Notes: generated by a model from the letters alone, not told the origin. Positions 8,008 to 18,040 are shown, counted from the stretch's first letter. The stretch is DNA of 63,478 bases from JAFGVL01 sp031553685 (GCA_031553685.1 JAVBLE010000050.1:1-63478), one strand, 5' to 3'. Made by a program: numbers and translations.

Positions 8008-10611
8008 ATGAGAAATCTTACACTAATCGCTATTTTTCTTGTATCATCAATTACAAATTTATTTGCCATTCCGGCATTAATGACCCCGATGACCGTAATT
8101 CAAACGGATGGCAAAAGTTTGACTTTTGTTTTAATTGGTGATGAAAATTCGCATCATCGTGAAACAACAGATGGATTTTGGATTATTCAAAATGAGGCAG
8201 GCAATTGGGTTTATGCAATCCAAAATGAAGCAGGACAATTGTCGGCAAGTACATATTTAGCCCACAATGCCGAAAACAGGACGAGTGATGAGATTGCTTT
8301 TTTGCAACAAATAAACATAAACCGGAATAATTTTCCTCAAAAAACAAAATTGCTTATGACAAATGCCGTAAAGCAAACCAAAGCAATGATGCGAAGCAAA
8401 CAATTAGCTCCTAACCCAACCGAAGCTAAGATATTAATTGTATTAGCCGAATTTAGTGATGTGAAATTCAAAATATCAGCCCCTCTAACTTCAATATCAG
8501 CTCAGCTGAACCAAGCCAATTACACAGGAAACAGTGCCACAGGCAGCGCCCGCGATTATTACATCGAAAATTCGGACAATACTTTTATCCCTCAATTTGA
8601 TGTGATTGGCCCGGTAAGCTTACCCGAAACGATGGCATATTATGGGGCAAATGACGCTTCGGGGTATGATTTGCGTCCGGGCACTATGGTAACACAAGCG
8701 GCACAATTGGCTGCTAATTTAACCGATTTTTCGCAATACGATCTTAACCAGGATGGAAAAGTAGATAAGATTATCGTGATTTATGCCGGATATAACGAAG
8801 CCGAAGGCGGACCTGTAAATTCTATCTGGCCTCATGCTTGGAACTTGACTGATGCAAGTGTTTTTGAAGGATTTACAATTCCTCAAATTGATGGGGTTAC
8901 AATCGACGATTATGCTTGTACATCCGAATTGGCAGGCTATACGGGGACAAATATGGCTGGCATCGGAACAATTTGCCACGAATTTGGTCATGTGCTCGGG
9001 CTTCCCGATGTGTATGACACCGATTATTCGCTTAATGGACAATCTCCTGCCATGGGGAGCTGGAGCCTGATGGACAGTGGCGGATATTTGAACAATGGAA
9101 AAACACCGCCTTACCTTACCGCTTTTGAGCGCGAAATGATGGGCTGGGCAGACATCACTGTTTTAGAAAATGCCGGAATTTACAGTCTGACGCATGTAAA
9201 ATCGGGACAAGTATATCGTATCAACTCATCGGTAACCAATGAATACTTTCTACTCGAAAACAGGCAAAAAACCGGCTGGGATACTTATTTGCCCGGACAT
9301 GGAATGCTCATCACACATGTAGATATGACTAATCCTATTTATTTAAAAAACAATACTTTAAATAATTTTTCGAATCATGAACGGGTGGACTTGAAAGAAG
9401 CCGGCGGTGCCCAAAAATCAGGGTTATACTATATTTCTACAGCAAGAGATCCTTTTCCCGGTCTTTCGGGCAAAACTTCTTTCGATGATAGTACATCGCC
9501 TGCCAATTCGATACTTTGGAACAATACAGGGCTGAATAAACCGATTTACAATATTGCCGAATCGAATGGAATTATTTCGTTTACTTTTATTGCGCAACCC
9601 AATATTAATCCACCGTTGGCAACAACAGCCACTAATTTTACTACCAGTTCATTTCTTGCTCGCTGGAATAGTGTAAGCAATGCCCAAAATTATTTTATTG
9701 ATGTATATACCAAAACGCCGGGCGTACGCACAACTGTAATGGACGAAACTTTTTCGGGTATCGGAGAAGTGTCAACCAACAACTTGCATTCTCCGTCTTA
9801 TTTTGCAGAAATCGGATTGGATGGTTGGACAGGAAATGATGTTTTCGCAGGATGTTCAGGTTCTATAAAATCGAACAATAAACTGAATGCGCTTAAATTT
9901 GGTACGGAAGATGTCAAAACGGGGTATGTTATTTTTCCTGTAGCATTGGATGGCGATAGTAAAATAACTATCCGCAGTAAAGATTTTGAGACCGAAACCG
10001 GTGGCGAAGGGGCTATTTATACAATATATCACGATCCGAATGGCGATAGTAATTTCGAGGAAGTAAGTAATAATTGTTCTCTTGATTGTCGTGTTTTTTG
10101 CAGTAATAGCTTTGAAATTCCCGACGGCACGAGCGCATCCAGAATAAAACTTGAAGTTACGGGCGGGCGAGCATTGATTGAGCGAATTTCAATCGAATCG
10201 GGATCTGTAGGTATTGTAGCGTATGTGCCGGGATACAAAAACCTGAATATAGGAAACGCTAACGCATACACAGTTGACAATTTGCCGGATCCTTCGCAGA
10301 ATTATTATTATGTTGTACGGGCTTCGGACGGCACAAATACTTCTGCCAATTCAAATGAAATAACAGTAAATTTATTCCTCGGATCATCAGGCATTAATGT
10401 GGCAAACAGTTCGCAAGTGAAAATACGCCATAACGACAACACTCTTTATATCGAATCGGAGACCGGAATAAACAACATCGAAGTATTTAATTCTGTAGGA
10501 CAATTGATCAAAAAACAAGCCGGAGTGAAAGGTACAAATACAATGCAATTATCTAAAAATCAAATTTATATTGTAAAAATAGATGGCAAGGCAGTGAAAA
10601 TATTGATGTAA
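8008..10611 (+). CDS. Secreted M6-family metalloprotease with T9SS sorting domain
   Basis: An 867-residue secreted protease. It has a signal peptide (MRNLTLIAIFLVSSITNLFA), an M6 (immune inhibitor A-like) catalytic domain with the zinc motif HEFGHVLGLPD near residue 323, a fibronectin-like or jelly-roll region, and a T9SS type A C-terminal sorting domain of about 70 residues (NNIEVFNSVGQLIKKQAG; ends KAVKILM). T9SS substrates cross the outer membrane and are released or anchored to the surface. A paralogue follows directly, so this is a tandem duplication. Substrate unknown; other family members degrade host or environmental proteins. Confidence 0.92.
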   Translation: MRNLTLIAIFLVSSITNLFAIPALMTPMTVIQTDGKSLTFVLIGDENSHHRETTDGFWIIQNEAGNWVYAIQNEAGQLSASTYLAHNAENRTSDEIAFLQQININRNNFPQKTKLLMTNAVKQTKAMMRSKQLAPNPTEAKILIVLAEFSDVKFKISAPLTSISAQLNQANYTGNSATGSARDYYIENSDNTFIPQFDVIGPVSLPETMAYYGANDASGYDLRPGTMVTQAAQLAANLTDFSQYDLNQDGKVDKIIVIYAGYNEAEGGPVNSIWPHAWNLTDASVFEGFTIPQIDGVTIDDYACTSELAGYTGTNMAGIGTICHEFGHVLGLPDVYDTDYSLNGQSPAMGSWSLMDSGGYLNNGKTPPYLTAFEREMMGWADITVLENAGIYSLTHVKSGQVYRINSSVTNEYFLLENRQKTGWDTYLPGHGMLITHVDMTNPIYLKNNTLNNFSNHERVDLKEAGGAQKSGLYYISTARDPFPGLSGKTSFDDSTSPANSILWNNTGLNKPIYNIAESNGIISFTFIAQPNINPPLATTATNFTTSSFLARWNSVSNAQNYFIDVYTKTPGVRTTVMDETFSGIGEVSTNNLHSPSYFAEIGLDGWTGNDVFAGCSGSIKSNNKLNALKFGTEDVKTGYVIFPVALDGDSKITIRSKDFETETGGEGAIYTIYHDPNGDSNFEEVSNNCSLDCRVFCSNSFEIPDGTSASRIKLEVTGGRALIERISIESGSVGIVAYVPGYKNLNIGNANAYTVDNLPDPSQNYYYVVRASDGTNTSANSNEITVNLFLGSSGINVANSSQVKIRHNDNTLYIESETGINNIEVFNSVGQLIKKQAGVKGTNTMQLSKNQIYIVKIDGKAVKILM

Positions 10612-10630
10612 AATATTTTTATCATAAGCA

Positions 10631-10664
10631 AAAAACACAGGGAAAACCATCTCTGTGTTTTTTT
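10631..10664 (+). terminator. Terminator after first M6 gene
   Basis: Arms AAACACAG and CTGTGTTT with a 12-base loop followed by a T-rich tract. Confidence 0.75.
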
Positions 10665-10717
10665 ATTTTTTATACATTAAATGAAGAAAAAGAGCACAAA
10701 ATATGACGGAAAATAGT

Positions 10718-10725
10718 TATTTTTG
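10718..10725 (+). promoter_or_regulatory. Promoter -7 box for second M6 protease
   Basis: TATTTTTG matches TAnnTTTG 22 bases before the ATG, at nearly the same position as the box before the first M6 gene. Each copy therefore seems to have its own promoter and terminator. Confidence 0.45.
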
Positions 10726-10747
10726 ATAAACATTTAAAATATAAATT

Positions 10748-13369
10748 ATGAGAAGAAACATATTAATAATAGTTCTTTCTTTGTTTTCAATAGTAAATAT
10801 TCTGGCTATACCCGCAAAGAAAACTCCCAGAACAGTTATCCAATCGGATGGTAAAAGCCTGACATACATTCTCAAAGGAGATGAAAATTCGCACTATCAA
10901 GAAACTACAGACGGATTTCGAATAACTAAAAATGATGCAAACGATTGGGTATATCTTTTTCAGAATGATTCGGATGAATGGACAGTAAGTACTTTTTTAG
11001 CTCACAACCCTGATGAAAGAAGCACACAGGAAATCTCTTTCCTAAACCGGATAAACAAAACTGATTATACTAAAAAAAATGTTGTCCGAAAAAAAACAAC
11101 AAGCAAAGTAAAACAAACAATTGCAGGGAAAAGAGTAAAGCAACTTGCTTCTACCCCGACATCAGCTAAAATCCTGATTATTTTAGCACAATACACCGAT
11201 GTCAGGTTTAAAATATCCAACCCGCAACAGACAGTCTCGGCACAACTAAATACAGCCGGATACACAGGAAACGGAGCTACCGGAAGCGCTCGCGATTTTT
11301 ACATGGAAAATTCCAACAACACCTTTATCCCTCAGTTTGATGTGGTTGGTCCGGTCACATTATCAAACACCATGAAATATTATGGTGAAAATGATGCTGA
11401 AGACTATGACAAAAGACCCGGAAGCATGATTGCCGAAGCTGCCCGCCTGGCAGCCAATTTAGCCGACTTTTCGCAATATGATTTAGATGGAGATGGAAAA
11501 GTGGATAACCTGATTGTTATCTATGCCGGATACAACGAAGCCGAATATGGACCTGAAAACAGTATTTGGCCTCATGCCTGGAATTTAACCGAAGCCAAGG
11601 AGGGCTCTTATGAATCTTTTTCCTACCCGGTTACAATCGATGGCGTAAAGATTGAGGATTACGCCTGTACATCAGAACTGTCAGGAGATGTCGGGACAAA
11701 TGTGGCTGGCATAGGCACCATTTGCCATGAATTCGGGCATGTACTCGGATTACCCGATATCTATGACACGGATTATGATGACAACGGACAGGCTCCCGGC
11801 ATGGGCGATTGGAGTACAATGGACGGCGGAAGCTACTTGAATGAGGGGAAAACTCCACCATATTTTACAGCTTTCGAACGCGAAATTTTGGGCTGGGCAG
11901 ATATTACCGTTTTGAATAACGCAGGCGTTTACAACCTCGCCCACATTAAACAAGGGCAAGCGTATCGTATCAATTCATCTGTTAATAACGAATATTTTTT
12001 ACTCGAAAACAGACAACAGACAGGCTGGGATAAATATTTACCGGGGCATGGGATGCTTATTACACATGTAGATATGACAGACTTTTCCCGAATGGACGAT
12101 AATACGCTGAACAACCGTGCCAATCACGAATGTGTCGACCTGAAAGAAGCCAACGGAGCGCAAAGAAAAGGCAGTGGATCGGAAGCCTACTACATATCTT
12201 CGGAAAGTGATCCTTTTCCGGGTGCAAAAAACAAAACCAGATTTGATGATTCATCTTCACCCGCAAACTCTAAACTTTGGAATGGCTCCAGCTTAAACAA
12301 ACCTGTTTTTAATATCAGTGAAGCAAATGGAACAATTACTTTCACATTTATAGAAGAACCTCGTTTTGCCACACCTATAGCCACAACAGCCAGCAACCTC
12401 TCTCCTACTTCATTTATGGCAAATTGGAATCAGGTTGATGATGCACAAAACTATTACATCGATGTTTATACCAAAACAGCTGGCAATCAGGCAACTGTTA
12501 AGAATGAAACATTTGCAGGCATAACTAAAGTAAATACCACAGCGTTGACATCGACCACTTTTGTTCAAAACGGATTAAACGGTTGGACTGGAACGAATAC
12601 CTTTGCCGGATGCTCGGGCACAGGAAACTCGAATGATATAATCAATGGATTGAAATTCGGGTCGAGCAAAACAAAATCCGGCAATATTATTTTTCCTGTT
12701 TCTTTAAGTGGAAATGCAACCATAGCCATTAGTGCCAAAGATTGGGAAAGCAATTCGGCAGGCGAAGGCGGAATATATAAAGTATTGCACGACCCTGCTG
12801 GAGGAACTAATTTTCAAACCGTAGGAACAAGCAGTGCGTTAAATTATAATTTTTATGGAGAAAAAAGTTTTGATATAACAGGCGGAACAAACGCTTCTAA
12901 AATTAAAATCGAAATTAGCGGTGGACGGGCGTTTATAAACAAAATCGTTATTATTTCGGGTACTCCTGAAGTGAAAACATATCTGCCCGGCTATCAAAAT
13001 CTGAATGCAGGAAACACAAATGCAGCATCTGTAATAAACCTGCCCAACCCCGACCAACTCTATTATTATGTAGTACGGGCAACCGACGGTAACATTGTTT
13101 CAAACAATTCAAACGAAATAACTGTCAATTTAAAAGATGCATCCACACAATCTAAATTGATTGATAATTTGACTTTAAATATTTATAAAAATGGGAACAC
13201 ACTTTATATTGAGTCTGAAACAACGATAAACAACATCGAAGTATTTAATTCGGTAGGACAATTGATCAAAAAACAAGCCGGAGTGAAAGGAACAAATACA
13301 ATGCAATTATCTAAAAATCAAATTTATATTATAAAAATAGACGGCAAAGCAGTAAAAATATTGATGTAA
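10748..13369 (+). CDS. Secreted M6-family metalloprotease, tandem paralogue
   Basis: An 873-residue paralogue of the preceding gene with the same order: signal peptide, M6 domain (zinc motif HEFGHVLGLPD near residue 328), a middle domain and a T9SS sorting domain. Identity is clear throughout but the two have diverged a good deal. The exception is the last 46 or so codons, which are almost identical at DNA level, including the bases just past the stop. That pattern suggests gene conversion or strong constraint on the sorting domain. The upstream linker is longer and more basic (KKNVVRKKTTSKVKQ). Confidence 0.92.
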   Translation: MRRNILIIVLSLFSIVNILAIPAKKTPRTVIQSDGKSLTYILKGDENSHYQETTDGFRITKNDANDWVYLFQNDSDEWTVSTFLAHNPDERSTQEISFLNRINKTDYTKKNVVRKKTTSKVKQTIAGKRVKQLASTPTSAKILIILAQYTDVRFKISNPQQTVSAQLNTAGYTGNGATGSARDFYMENSNNTFIPQFDVVGPVTLSNTMKYYGENDAEDYDKRPGSMIAEAARLAANLADFSQYDLDGDGKVDNLIVIYAGYNEAEYGPENSIWPHAWNLTEAKEGSYESFSYPVTIDGVKIEDYACTSELSGDVGTNVAGIGTICHEFGHVLGLPDIYDTDYDDNGQAPGMGDWSTMDGGSYLNEGKTPPYFTAFEREILGWADITVLNNAGVYNLAHIKQGQAYRINSSVNNEYFLLENRQQTGWDKYLPGHGMLITHVDMTDFSRMDDNTLNNRANHECVDLKEANGAQRKGSGSEAYYISSESDPFPGAKNKTRFDDSSSPANSKLWNGSSLNKPVFNISEANGTITFTFIEEPRFATPIATTASNLSPTSFMANWNQVDDAQNYYIDVYTKTAGNQATVKNETFAGITKVNTTALTSTTFVQNGLNGWTGTNTFAGCSGTGNSNDIINGLKFGSSKTKSGNIIFPVSLSGNATIAISAKDWESNSAGEGGIYKVLHDPAGGTNFQTVGTSSALNYNFYGEKSFDITGGTNASKIKIEISGGRAFINKIVIISGTPEVKTYLPGYQNLNAGNTNAASVINLPNPDQLYYYVVRATDGNIVSNNSNEITVNLKDASTQSKLIDNLTLNIYKNGNTLYIESETTINNIEVFNSVGQLIKKQAGVKGTNTMQLSKNQIYIIKIDGKAVKILM

Positions 13370-13391
13370 AATATTTTTATATAAAAAAGAA

Positions 13392-13428
13392 AAACGGACT
13401 CAAATCTGAATTGAGCCCGTTTTTTTTT
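13392..13428 (+). terminator. Bidirectional terminator between convergent genes
   Basis: Ten-base arms (ACGGACTCAA with TTGAGCCCGT, one mismatch) followed by nine T. An A run upstream lets it also serve the TonB-receptor gene on the minus strand. Confidence 0.75.
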
Positions 13429-13440
13429 ACATCTTATTGA

Positions 13441-15669
13441 CTAAAAGCTATAGCGGATCATACCCCCGAAAGCAACCGGCTTACCTTGTTGAACAAACGA
13501 ATTACCGAGCGACTCGAAATAAAAAGTATTATATTCTTGATTTAGTGCATTTTTAATCCAGCCGGTCAGTTCAAAATTCTTTTTGGTAAAAGAAATTTCA
13601 CCGTTCAGCAAACCGTAAAAATCCTGGTATAACGAATTATCTTCATTCCAATAAATTTTTCCAACAGCCACATATTGTGCCGAAAATCCAATTTTATCCA
13701 ACCATTTTTTATTAATTTTCAAATCATAAGCTGCACCTATGCTCAAGGTGTTTTGTGGAACAAACGGCACATATTTTCCCGAATAATCCACATGATTGAG
13801 CGTATCGACATACGATGCAAACGATGAATGTGTATAGCCATAAGCAGCATTTACCGAAAATTCGTCGATTATTTTGTAAGATGCATTTAAATCTACGCCA
13901 TAGCTGCGCACCTTGTCGGCATTGGTTATCATACGGCTACCACTGCTGGACGAAGTCGCCATTTGCTGGTTATAATCGTCGATAAAAAACACAGCCGCAT
14001 CAACAAACAAACGCTTTTGGACTGGTTCGGTATGTACGCCGATTTCGTAATTCCACGAATATTCGGGTTGGTAAGCAATTTTATTTTCAATATCAGATGT
14101 TTTTTTGTTCTGCATTTGTTCTCTTACAATATCCGAAAACATCGAATAGTTATATCCACCCGCTTTATATCCCTTTGCAACTGAAGCGTATATGTTATTT
14201 TGCTCGTTAAATTTATATTTCACAGCTAATTTAGGAAGTAATTGCAAAAAATCCTGACTTGTATTTCCTTCAAGAATATAAGTCGAATCTTTAGGCGTAA
14301 TAATTGAAGGTCGTGGCGGAGGAAGAGCTATTGTGACGGTTGTATTAAGGGTTCCCGATGAATAATAATCGATTTCAGATTTTTCGTAATCTAAACGCAA
14401 ACCAGCTGTAACCGAGAGTTTATCGTTAAAATTATAGGTAGATTGATGGTACAAAGCAACGCCATAACTTGGCGTTTTAAAATCACCCGAAATAACCATT
14501 TCAGGATTAGTAATTGTAATCTTCGGCATGCGAGGGTTTTCTTGTTTAGCCTTATCCAAAAAAGTTTGTATCATGGCAATTCCACCCGACCTGAAGGTGA
14601 TGGGTGCATCTACATTCAATCCTTTATAAAATCCGAAAGCGCCTGTAACCCATTCATAGCGTTTATGGTCATTTGAGCGAAACACAAATTCTTGCGTAAC
14701 AATTTGCTCGTTCTGATGTTGCAAAAGCGCCAAAACAGGTGTAGCCGTAAAATCCTGGTCAATCCTCATCTCGTCATTCAAATACTGAAAGCCGGTGGAC
14801 GAAGTAAAAAGCACTTTATCTCCAATCCGTTGCAGGTTCAATCCGGCTGTTGCCATATTGCGCCAATACGAGCCATCTTCGTTGTAATTTATATCACCTG
14901 TTTTTTGTGTAATTGTATCGTAAGCAGCGTATGGATAAGCATTTTGGCTCGTATGGTCAAAAGCAAGGTTGAGGTTGGCACGCCATTGGGCAGGCAATTT
15001 CCAATCCAACTTAGCTCGCCCGCCAAAATCCTGACTGTTATTTTTTTCTCCATCATAAATATTGGTAAAATAGCCGTCGTTACTATTATAATAGCCTGCT
15101 GCCGAAATCCCGATTTTATCATTCAACTTACCATAATAAGCACCTTTTGCTTTGATATCGTTGTAATTACCGTACGAAAGCATCCATTTTGTTCCTTGAT
15201 AATCGAGTGGAGATAATGTGTTGATTTTCAGTAATCCGCCAATTGAATTTCGCCCATACAATGTTCCTTGTGGACCTTGTAATAAGGTTAATGAGGCAAT
15301 GTCGTAAAAATCAAAATCGAAACAACTTTTGTCCAAATATGGAATGCCATCCACATACAAGCCCACCGAAGGCTCGTTCATCCGCGAACTGATACCACGC
15401 ACATATACTGACGAAGTAATTTTAGAACCATAATCCGGAATATAAAAATTGGGCAACACTGCCGAAGCATCTTTCAACGAGTTGATTTGTTCTTTTTCAA
15501 TATTTTTTTCATTCAAAGAATATGAAGTTACAGGCAAATCGTGCCAAGGCGATTGCTCCTTTGCAGCCATCACAGTAAAAGATTCGAGCATTACCGTAGA
15601 ATCTTGTACTTGCGAAAATAATAAAAGAGATACCGCAGAGAATAAAGCGGTAAGTATATATTTTTTCAT
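13441..15669 (-). CDS. TonB-dependent outer-membrane receptor
   Basis: A 742-residue receptor. I place the start at the ATG giving MKKYILTALFSAVSLLLFSQ, a good signal peptide, rather than 28 codons upstream. The plug domain follows (VQDSTVMLESFTVMAAKEQ; VYVRGISSRMNEPSVGLYVD; LQGPQGTLYGRNSIGGLLK). A 22-strand beta-barrel fills the rest and ends in an aromatic residue (GGMIRYSF). There is no SusC-like carboxypeptidase-type N-terminal domain and no SusD partner, so iron-complex or small-ligand uptake is more likely than glycan uptake. A small membrane-type gene lies just upstream. Confidence 0.9.
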   Translation of the reverse strand: MKKYILTALFSAVSLLLFSQVQDSTVMLESFTVMAAKEQSPWHDLPVTSYSLNEKNIEKEQINSLKDASAVLPNFYIPDYGSKITSSVYVRGISSRMNEPSVGLYVDGIPYLDKSCFDFDFYDIASLTLLQGPQGTLYGRNSIGGLLKINTLSPLDYQGTKWMLSYGNYNDIKAKGAYYGKLNDKIGISAAGYYNSNDGYFTNIYDGEKNNSQDFGGRAKLDWKLPAQWRANLNLAFDHTSQNAYPYAAYDTITQKTGDINYNEDGSYWRNMATAGLNLQRIGDKVLFTSSTGFQYLNDEMRIDQDFTATPVLALLQHQNEQIVTQEFVFRSNDHKRYEWVTGAFGFYKGLNVDAPITFRSGGIAMIQTFLDKAKQENPRMPKITITNPEMVISGDFKTPSYGVALYHQSTYNFNDKLSVTAGLRLDYEKSEIDYYSSGTLNTTVTIALPPPRPSIITPKDSTYILEGNTSQDFLQLLPKLAVKYKFNEQNNIYASVAKGYKAGGYNYSMFSDIVREQMQNKKTSDIENKIAYQPEYSWNYEIGVHTEPVQKRLFVDAAVFFIDDYNQQMATSSSSGSRMITNADKVRSYGVDLNASYKIIDEFSVNAAYGYTHSSFASYVDTLNHVDYSGKYVPFVPQNTLSIGAAYDLKINKKWLDKIGFSAQYVAVGKIYWNEDNSLYQDFYGLLNGEISFTKKNFELTGWIKNALNQEYNTFYFESLGNSFVQQGKPVAFGGMIRYSF

Positions 15670-15759
15670 TATAAATTTTAAAATAAAAGGTAAAAAAGGA
15701 TAAGTCCAAGACTCTAAAAATCTTGAAACCTGAAAATAGAAAATCTGAAACAAAAATAG

Positions 15760-16086
15760 CTATCCTATTGGCGGTGGGCGCGAAAATAAATTAAAAGAGA
15801 AAATTTTGTCAGGTAATAAAGAAAAATAACAGGAAAAGATTTTTTTTAATTTTTCAGGAAAGATATAACCCTTTTCAACAGGCTTTTCTAACGATTTTTT
15901 TTGATGGTAAAAATAAGCAAGATTTGTTTCGTTTCGAGAGATTGAAGCCGTATGCAAGATGATGTTTTGTTCGGCTGGCACAACGCGGTTCAAATCTATT
16001 TCACCCAACATGGGCAACGAACACAGCGTGCACACCGCAAAAAATATGTAGTAAAAACTGCTTGAAAATATCTCGAAACAAAACAT
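15760..16086 (-). CDS. Small exported hypothetical protein upstream of TonB receptor
   Basis: A 108-residue protein with a hydrophobic N-terminus containing two cysteines (FFAVCTLCSLPMLGEI) and an aromatic, proline-rich end (FSRPPPIG). Small proteins with a hydrophobic N-terminus and a C-terminal PP motif often precede TonB receptors in Bacteroidetes (for instance DUF6660-type proteins near metal receptors). This resemblance is in layout only. It is probably co-transcribed with the receptor. Function unknown. Confidence 0.5.
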   Translation of the reverse strand: MFCFEIFSSSFYYIFFAVCTLCSLPMLGEIDLNRVVPAEQNIILHTASISRNETNLAYFYHQKKSLEKPVEKGYIFPEKLKKIFSCYFSLLPDKIFSFNLFSRPPPIG

Positions 16087-16105
16087 CTAAAAATGGATTC
16101 TTATT

Positions 16106-16417
16106 TTATAAATCTGTTATGGAATACTGAAAACGCAACTCAAGGATAAAAATATCATTCCCCTCAATGGTATATATAATAGCAACTTTTTTATAATTTA
16201 CCCGATGAACAAATGGTCCATGTTTGTCAATTATTGTTTTATTTTGACAGAATGCAATAGAATCACCATAATTGGCTAAATTATTCATAGTCAATCGTAT
16301 GCCAGCAATATAATTTTTCGCAATAATTTTTGATTTAGAGGTATAAAGGACACAATCTGAAATATAATTCAAGTCGTTAAGGGCTTCTAAACTAACTTGA
16401 ATATTATGCTTTTTCAT
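16106..16417 (-). CDS. RelE/ParE-family toxin
   Basis: A 103-residue protein with the beta-alpha pattern of the ParE/RelE superfamily: VSLEALNDLNYISDCVLYTS near the start, then HRVNYKKVAIIYTIEGNDIFILELR at the end, where the last strand pair carries the expected basic and aromatic residues. It overlaps the upstream gene by 14 bases. Whether it cuts mRNA (RelE) or targets gyrase (ParE) cannot be told. Confidence 0.75.
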   Translation of the reverse strand: MKKHNIQVSLEALNDLNYISDCVLYTSKSKIIAKNYIAGIRLTMNNLANYGDSIAFCQNKTIIDKHGPFVHRVNYKKVAIIYTIEGNDIFILELRFQYSITDL

Positions 16418-16619
16418 CTAATGCATCGAATTTTGCCATGACCATTTTTTCAAGTTGATCACAATAATAGTCAACAGAGCATCCTATCACATTTCCATTC
16501 TCATCGCGAGGAACAAGAGGATTTTTGATACTGCCTATTTTCGGATTCGCTGCTATTTCTTTCAAAATACGCTTTCCGGCTTGTGTTTGTGGATTTATTT
16601 GAACAGTAATCATAATCAT
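16404..16619 (-). CDS. Antitoxin of RelE/ParE pair
   Basis: A 71-residue protein preceding and overlapping the toxin. It begins MIMITVQINPQTQAGKRI, compatible with a short N-terminal strand, and has an acidic helical end (DQLEKMVMAKFDALDEKA). A promoter with both Bacteroidetes elements lies directly upstream. Assigned by position and size. Confidence 0.65.
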   Translation of the reverse strand: MIMITVQINPQTQAGKRILKEIAANPKIGSIKNPLVPRDENGNVIGCSVDYYCDQLEKMVMAKFDALDEKA

Positions 16620-16634
16620 ATCTTTTTAGATATA

Positions 16635-16664
16635 CAAAGGTACATCTTTTCCACTATAAACAAA
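16635..16664 (-). promoter_or_regulatory. Toxin-antitoxin promoter
   Basis: Minus-strand TACCTTTG (16635-16642) and TTTG (16661-16664) separated by 18 bases, close to the ideal Bacteroidetes promoter. The start codon is at 16619, so the leader is very short. Confidence 0.6.
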
Positions 16665-16711
16665 AACAGGTAATCACAAACTATTGCAATTACCTAATAA
16701 AGCATATTTTG

Positions 16712-16783
16712 TGAACCCGGGGAGATTCGAACTCCCATCGTCAGAACCGGAATCTGAAATTCTATCCATTGAACTACGGGTCC
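16712..16783 (-). tRNA. tRNA-Arg (anticodon CCG)
   Basis: A full cloverleaf on the minus strand. The acceptor stem is GGACCCG with CGGGTTC (one G-U), the anticodon arm is TCAGA-TTCCGGT-TCTGA, and the T arm contains TTCGAATC. The 7-base loop TTCCGGT places CCG at the anticodon, giving arginine. CCA is not encoded. Confidence 0.95.
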
Positions 16784-16919
16784 GTGAAATTTTACGGACT
16801 GCAAAGGTAAAAAAATTTCAACATTATTCACCGTATTTTCAAACTTTCATTAACTTTGCATGAAATTTTATCTTTACAATAAAATATATCAAAAAGCAAT
16901 TAATTTCAGATTTTTTGTT

Positions 16920-16927
16920 TACTTTTG
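16920..16927 (+). promoter_or_regulatory. asnA promoter -7 box
   Basis: TACTTTTG, an exact TAnnTTTG match, 59 bases before the asnA start. Confidence 0.5.
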
Positions 16928-16986
16928 CACTAAAATTCTTTCTATAAATATCATTTTGTAAAATTTTAGACCGATTATAAATACTT

Positions 16987-18024
16987 ATGAGTTATCTATT
17001 AAAACCTAAAGGATATAAAGCTATTCTCGATTTAAAACAAACCGAGCGAGCCATTAAACTCACAAAGGATTTTTTCCAGCAACAATTATCTTCGGAACTT
17101 AAATTGTCGCGCGTTACAGCACCACTTTTTGTACTCAAAGGTACTGGTATCAACGACGACCTCAATGGCACCGAACGCGCCGTAACCTTTCCGATCATGG
17201 ATTTGAACGACCAAAAAGCCGAAGTAGTACACTCATTAGCTAAATGGAAACGCCTCACGCTTGCCGACCTCGAAATCGAGCAAGGCAAAGGTATTTATAC
17301 CGATATGAACGCCATCCGTTCGGACGAAAGCCTTGGCAATCTTCATTCATTATATGTCGATCAATGGGATTGGGAACGCACAATGACTGTCGAAGAGCGC
17401 AATATCGAATATCTTAAAAAGACCGTTCGCCGCATCTACGAAGCTATTTTGCGTACCGAATTTTATGTGTCCGAAGTTTTTCCGGGATTAGAGCCATCGC
17501 TTCCTAACGAAATTAAATTCATTCATTCGGAAGAATTGCTGCAAATGTATCCGGACATGACTTCAAAAGAACGCGAAAATGCTATCACCGAAAAATATAA
17601 AGCCGTTTTTATTATAGGCATTGGAGGGGTTTTGAGTAATGGTGAAAAACACGATGGCCGTGCTCCCGATTATGATGATTGGTCAACACCAAATAGCGAC
17701 GGATTTGTTGGGTTAAATGGCGATATTTTACTTTGGAACCCTATTTTGAAGTTGGCATTTGAAATTTCATCCATGGGTATCCGTGTAGATAAGGAAGCAT
17801 TGCTTCGCCAACTACAACTTACAAATAGCGAAGACCGCTTAAATCTTTATTTTCACAAACGCATGTTGGACGGTTCTCTTCCGTTATGTATTGGTGGCGG
17901 TATCGGGCAATCGCGCCTCTGTATGCTTTTGCTTCAAAAAGCGCATATTGGCGAAGTGCAAGCCAGCATCTGGCCCGACGATATGCGTACCGAATGTAAA
18001 TCGTTAGGAATTGATTTATTTTAA
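16987..18024 (+). CDS. asnA: Aspartate-ammonia ligase (AsnA)
   Basis: A 345-residue ammonia-dependent asparagine synthetase, an ATP-driven enzyme related to class II aminoacyl-tRNA synthetases. Family signatures are clear: LKGTGINDDLNGTERAV, the central SLYVDQWDWE, and the class II motif 3-like GGGIGQSRLCMLLL near the C-terminus. Length matches the family (about 330-345). It is a monocistronic gene bounded by a promoter box and a strong hairpin terminator. Confidence 0.97.
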   Translation: MSYLLKPKGYKAILDLKQTERAIKLTKDFFQQQLSSELKLSRVTAPLFVLKGTGINDDLNGTERAVTFPIMDLNDQKAEVVHSLAKWKRLTLADLEIEQGKGIYTDMNAIRSDESLGNLHSLYVDQWDWERTMTVEERNIEYLKKTVRRIYEAILRTEFYVSEVFPGLEPSLPNEIKFIHSEELLQMYPDMTSKERENAITEKYKAVFIIGIGGVLSNGEKHDGRAPDYDDWSTPNSDGFVGLNGDILLWNPILKLAFEISSMGIRVDKEALLRQLQLTNSEDRLNLYFHKRMLDGSLPLCIGGGIGQSRLCMLLLQKAHIGEVQASIWPDDMRTECKSLGIDLF

Positions 18025-18040
18025 GAAAAATAGATCATAC

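Noticed and set aside
14692..15216. A long antisense frame within the TonB receptor gene
   Set aside because: A shadow of a strongly supported coding sequence.
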